Source: Paenibacillus sp. FJAT-26967 (GTDB taxonomy: Bacteria; Bacillota; Bacilli; Paenibacillales; NBRC-103111). From it: a DNA stretch of 64,000 bases. Positions 63,011 through 64,000 of this stretch are shown here, piece by piece (the stretch's first letter is position 1; every line of letters begins with the position of its first letter). Position numbers and translations under genes: made by a program. The notes below the pieces were generated by a model. The model saw nothing but the letters and a program-made list of their open reading frames with translations. It did not search any database and was not told the DNA's origin. The stretch covers positions 510,671 through 574,670 of the forward strand of contig NZ_LMXH01000002.1 of the NCBI RefSeq assembly GCF_001541095.1, written 5' to 3'.

Positions 63011-64000
63011 ATGAAGTTTACAGATTTTCACCCTAACGTACAAATTAGAATCGGAATGCATTTCATGACGGGAATGCTTAGCAACATGGTGCTGCCGTTC
63101 ATGGCCGTTTATTTTGCCAAAACGCTTGGAACGACGGCCGCGGGTCTTGCCGTTATGGCGAGCATTAGCGCAGGTGTCGTTACCACCTTCATGGGCGGAT
63201 ATTACGCCGACCGGATCGGACGCAAGAAGCTGATGCTGACAGCTGAACTGATCTGCGCCGCAGCCTATATGACGATGGCGCTCGCCAACTCCCCCTGGCT
63301 GCAGTCCCCCTATCTGACACTCATCATGAGCGTAGTTGTCGGGGCGGGCTGGGGATTGAGCAGGCCCGCGTCAGATGCCATGCTTATTGATGTAACGGAA
63401 CCGGACTCGCGGAAGTTCATGTACAGGATTACATACTGGCTGAATAATTTATCGATTTCGATAGCAAGCCTGGCAGGGGCGTTTTTATTCAGTTCTTATT
63501 TATTCGAGCTGCTGATAGCGGTAACGGTCATCACGGTCATTTCTTTTCTGTTTACGTGGCTGTACTTATCAGAGACGCTCCAGCCCTATCAGCAGGAACA
63601 CGCAGTTCGATATTCATCTGCCGTCGGGAGTCCGCTTGCTGTACTCAAAAGTTACCGCCAGGTATTCCGTGACCGCACATTTATGATCTATGTATCGGCC
63701 AGCCTGCTGATGGTTTCGGTGGAATTCAATCTGACGGAATACATTGCAATCCGGATGGAGAAAGAGATAGATTCCGTATCGCTTCTTCCCGGCTTGTGGC
63801 AGGAAATCAGCGGCCTGGAACTGCTCGGCATACTCCGGACTGAGAATACGATAGCGATTGTCGTGCTGTCCCTCTTTACCGGCTATCTGCTCAAAAAGCG
63901 GGCCGATACCAAAACGATGTTTATCGGCCTGTTTCTGAATATTGCCGGTTACAGCTATCTCGTATTCGGCAGCTCGCCATGGGCATTGATCCTTCTGATG
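63011..64000 (+). CDS. MFS transporter, C-terminally cut by the window
   Basis: The frame starts at 63011 behind AGAGGAATG and is open to the right edge, so about 330 residues are seen. MHFMTGMLSNMVLPFMAVYFAK opens the first helix (key: MTGMLSNMVLPFMAVYF); YYADRIGRKKLML is the MFS loop motif. There are at least eight helices. It resembles the MdtH/YttB-like drug transporter group; substrate unknown. Confidence 0.85.
   Translation, partial: MKFTDFHPNVQIRIGMHFMTGMLSNMVLPFMAVYFAKTLGTTAAGLAVMASISAGVVTTFMGGYYADRIGRKKLMLTAELICAAAYMTMALANSPWLQSPYLTLIMSVVVGAGWGLSRPASDAMLIDVTEPDSRKFMYRITYWLNNLSISIASLAGAFLFSSYLFELLIAVTVITVISFLFTWLYLSETLQPYQQEHAVRYSSAVGSPLAVLKSYRQVFRDRTFMIYVSASLLMVSVEFNLTEYIAIRMEKEIDSVSLLPGLWQEISGLELLGILRTENTIAIVVLSLFTGYLLKKRADTKTMFIGLFLNIAGYSYLVFGSSPWALILLM

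Noticed and set aside
1-64000. CRISPR array, tRNA, rRNA, IS element or prophage
   Set aside because: No regularly spaced direct repeats with unique spacers, no cloverleaf or rRNA sequence, no transposase or phage structural gene.

Overview
The window looks like a chromosomal segment of a spore-forming, Gram-positive Paenibacillus-like bacterium (Paenibacillaceae, Bacillota). The grounds are consensus AGGAGG ribosome binding sites with frequent GTG and TTG starts, rho-independent terminators after most operons, and recognisable Bacillus-type proteins: KapB of the sporulation phosphorelay, a lipoteichoic acid synthase, HemAT, CsoR/CopZ/CopA, Csp3, PdxK, an SLH-domain surface protein and a ydaO-type c-di-AMP riboswitch. 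I see no rRNA or tRNA genes, CRISPR array, insertion sequence or prophage. Both ends cut genes (an ABC-F ATPase at the left, an MFS transporter at the right).

Layout. 1-4.8 kb: ABC-F ATPase end, a small thioredoxin, kapB, a Gfo/Idh/MocA oxidoreductase and a TRIC-type channel. 4.9-9.1 kb: a copper island (csp3, glutaredoxin, csoR, copZ, copA) with three CsoR-like operators, two of them nearly identical and lying inside well-formed promoters. 9.2-16.5 kb: a sirohaem-reductase-like protein, three tiny conserved-looking genes, a MoxR ATPase/VWA pair, purT, a thioesterase and an AIM24 protein. 17.1-22.4 kb: a sulfate uptake operon (sbp-cysT-cysW-cysA) continuing into an alpha/beta hydrolase and a YezD-like protein. 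22.5-34.8 kb: purine permease, lipase-like hydrolase, aldehyde dehydrogenase, aspartase/fumarase-family lyase, acetyltransferases, an SgrR-like regulator and an SDR enzyme. 35-38.9 kb: small and decayed genes, an aromatic-acid-exporter-like membrane protein and a TrkA-C membrane protein. 39-41.3 kb: a large secreted YcdB/SLH protein behind an ECF-type promoter.

The most unusual regulatory stretch is 42.57-45.1 kb. Two TGTGA-N6-TCACA palindromes drive divergent promoters, each centred exactly 41.5 bp from the start expected from a TATACT -10 box; this is the geometry of Fnr/Crp-type activation. One promoter faces a GC-rich acyltransferase; the other faces two tiny zinc-ribbon genes and a DoxX membrane protein. 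A third, Rex-like palindrome overlaps the likely promoter of the second tiny gene. About 0.3 kb beyond DoxX lies a c-di-AMP riboswitch with its own promoter and terminator; it precedes a 151-residue protein that resembles only the N-terminal part of an enolase-superfamily enzyme.

45-64 kb: L-lactate dehydrogenase, a DeoR regulator with 10-bp phased operator repeats followed by a HAD phosphatase, a cysteine-dioxygenase-like protein, a Mn-type CDF exporter, two lipoproteins, an Axe2-like esterase, an aldo/keto reductase, HemAT, pdxK, ltaS, an SRAP-family protein with an altered active site, MFS transporters and an EcsC protein. Most of the window is ordinary core and accessory metabolism; the main novelty candidates are the oxygen/redox promoter island, the c-di-AMP switch with its odd target and the divergent SRAP protein.
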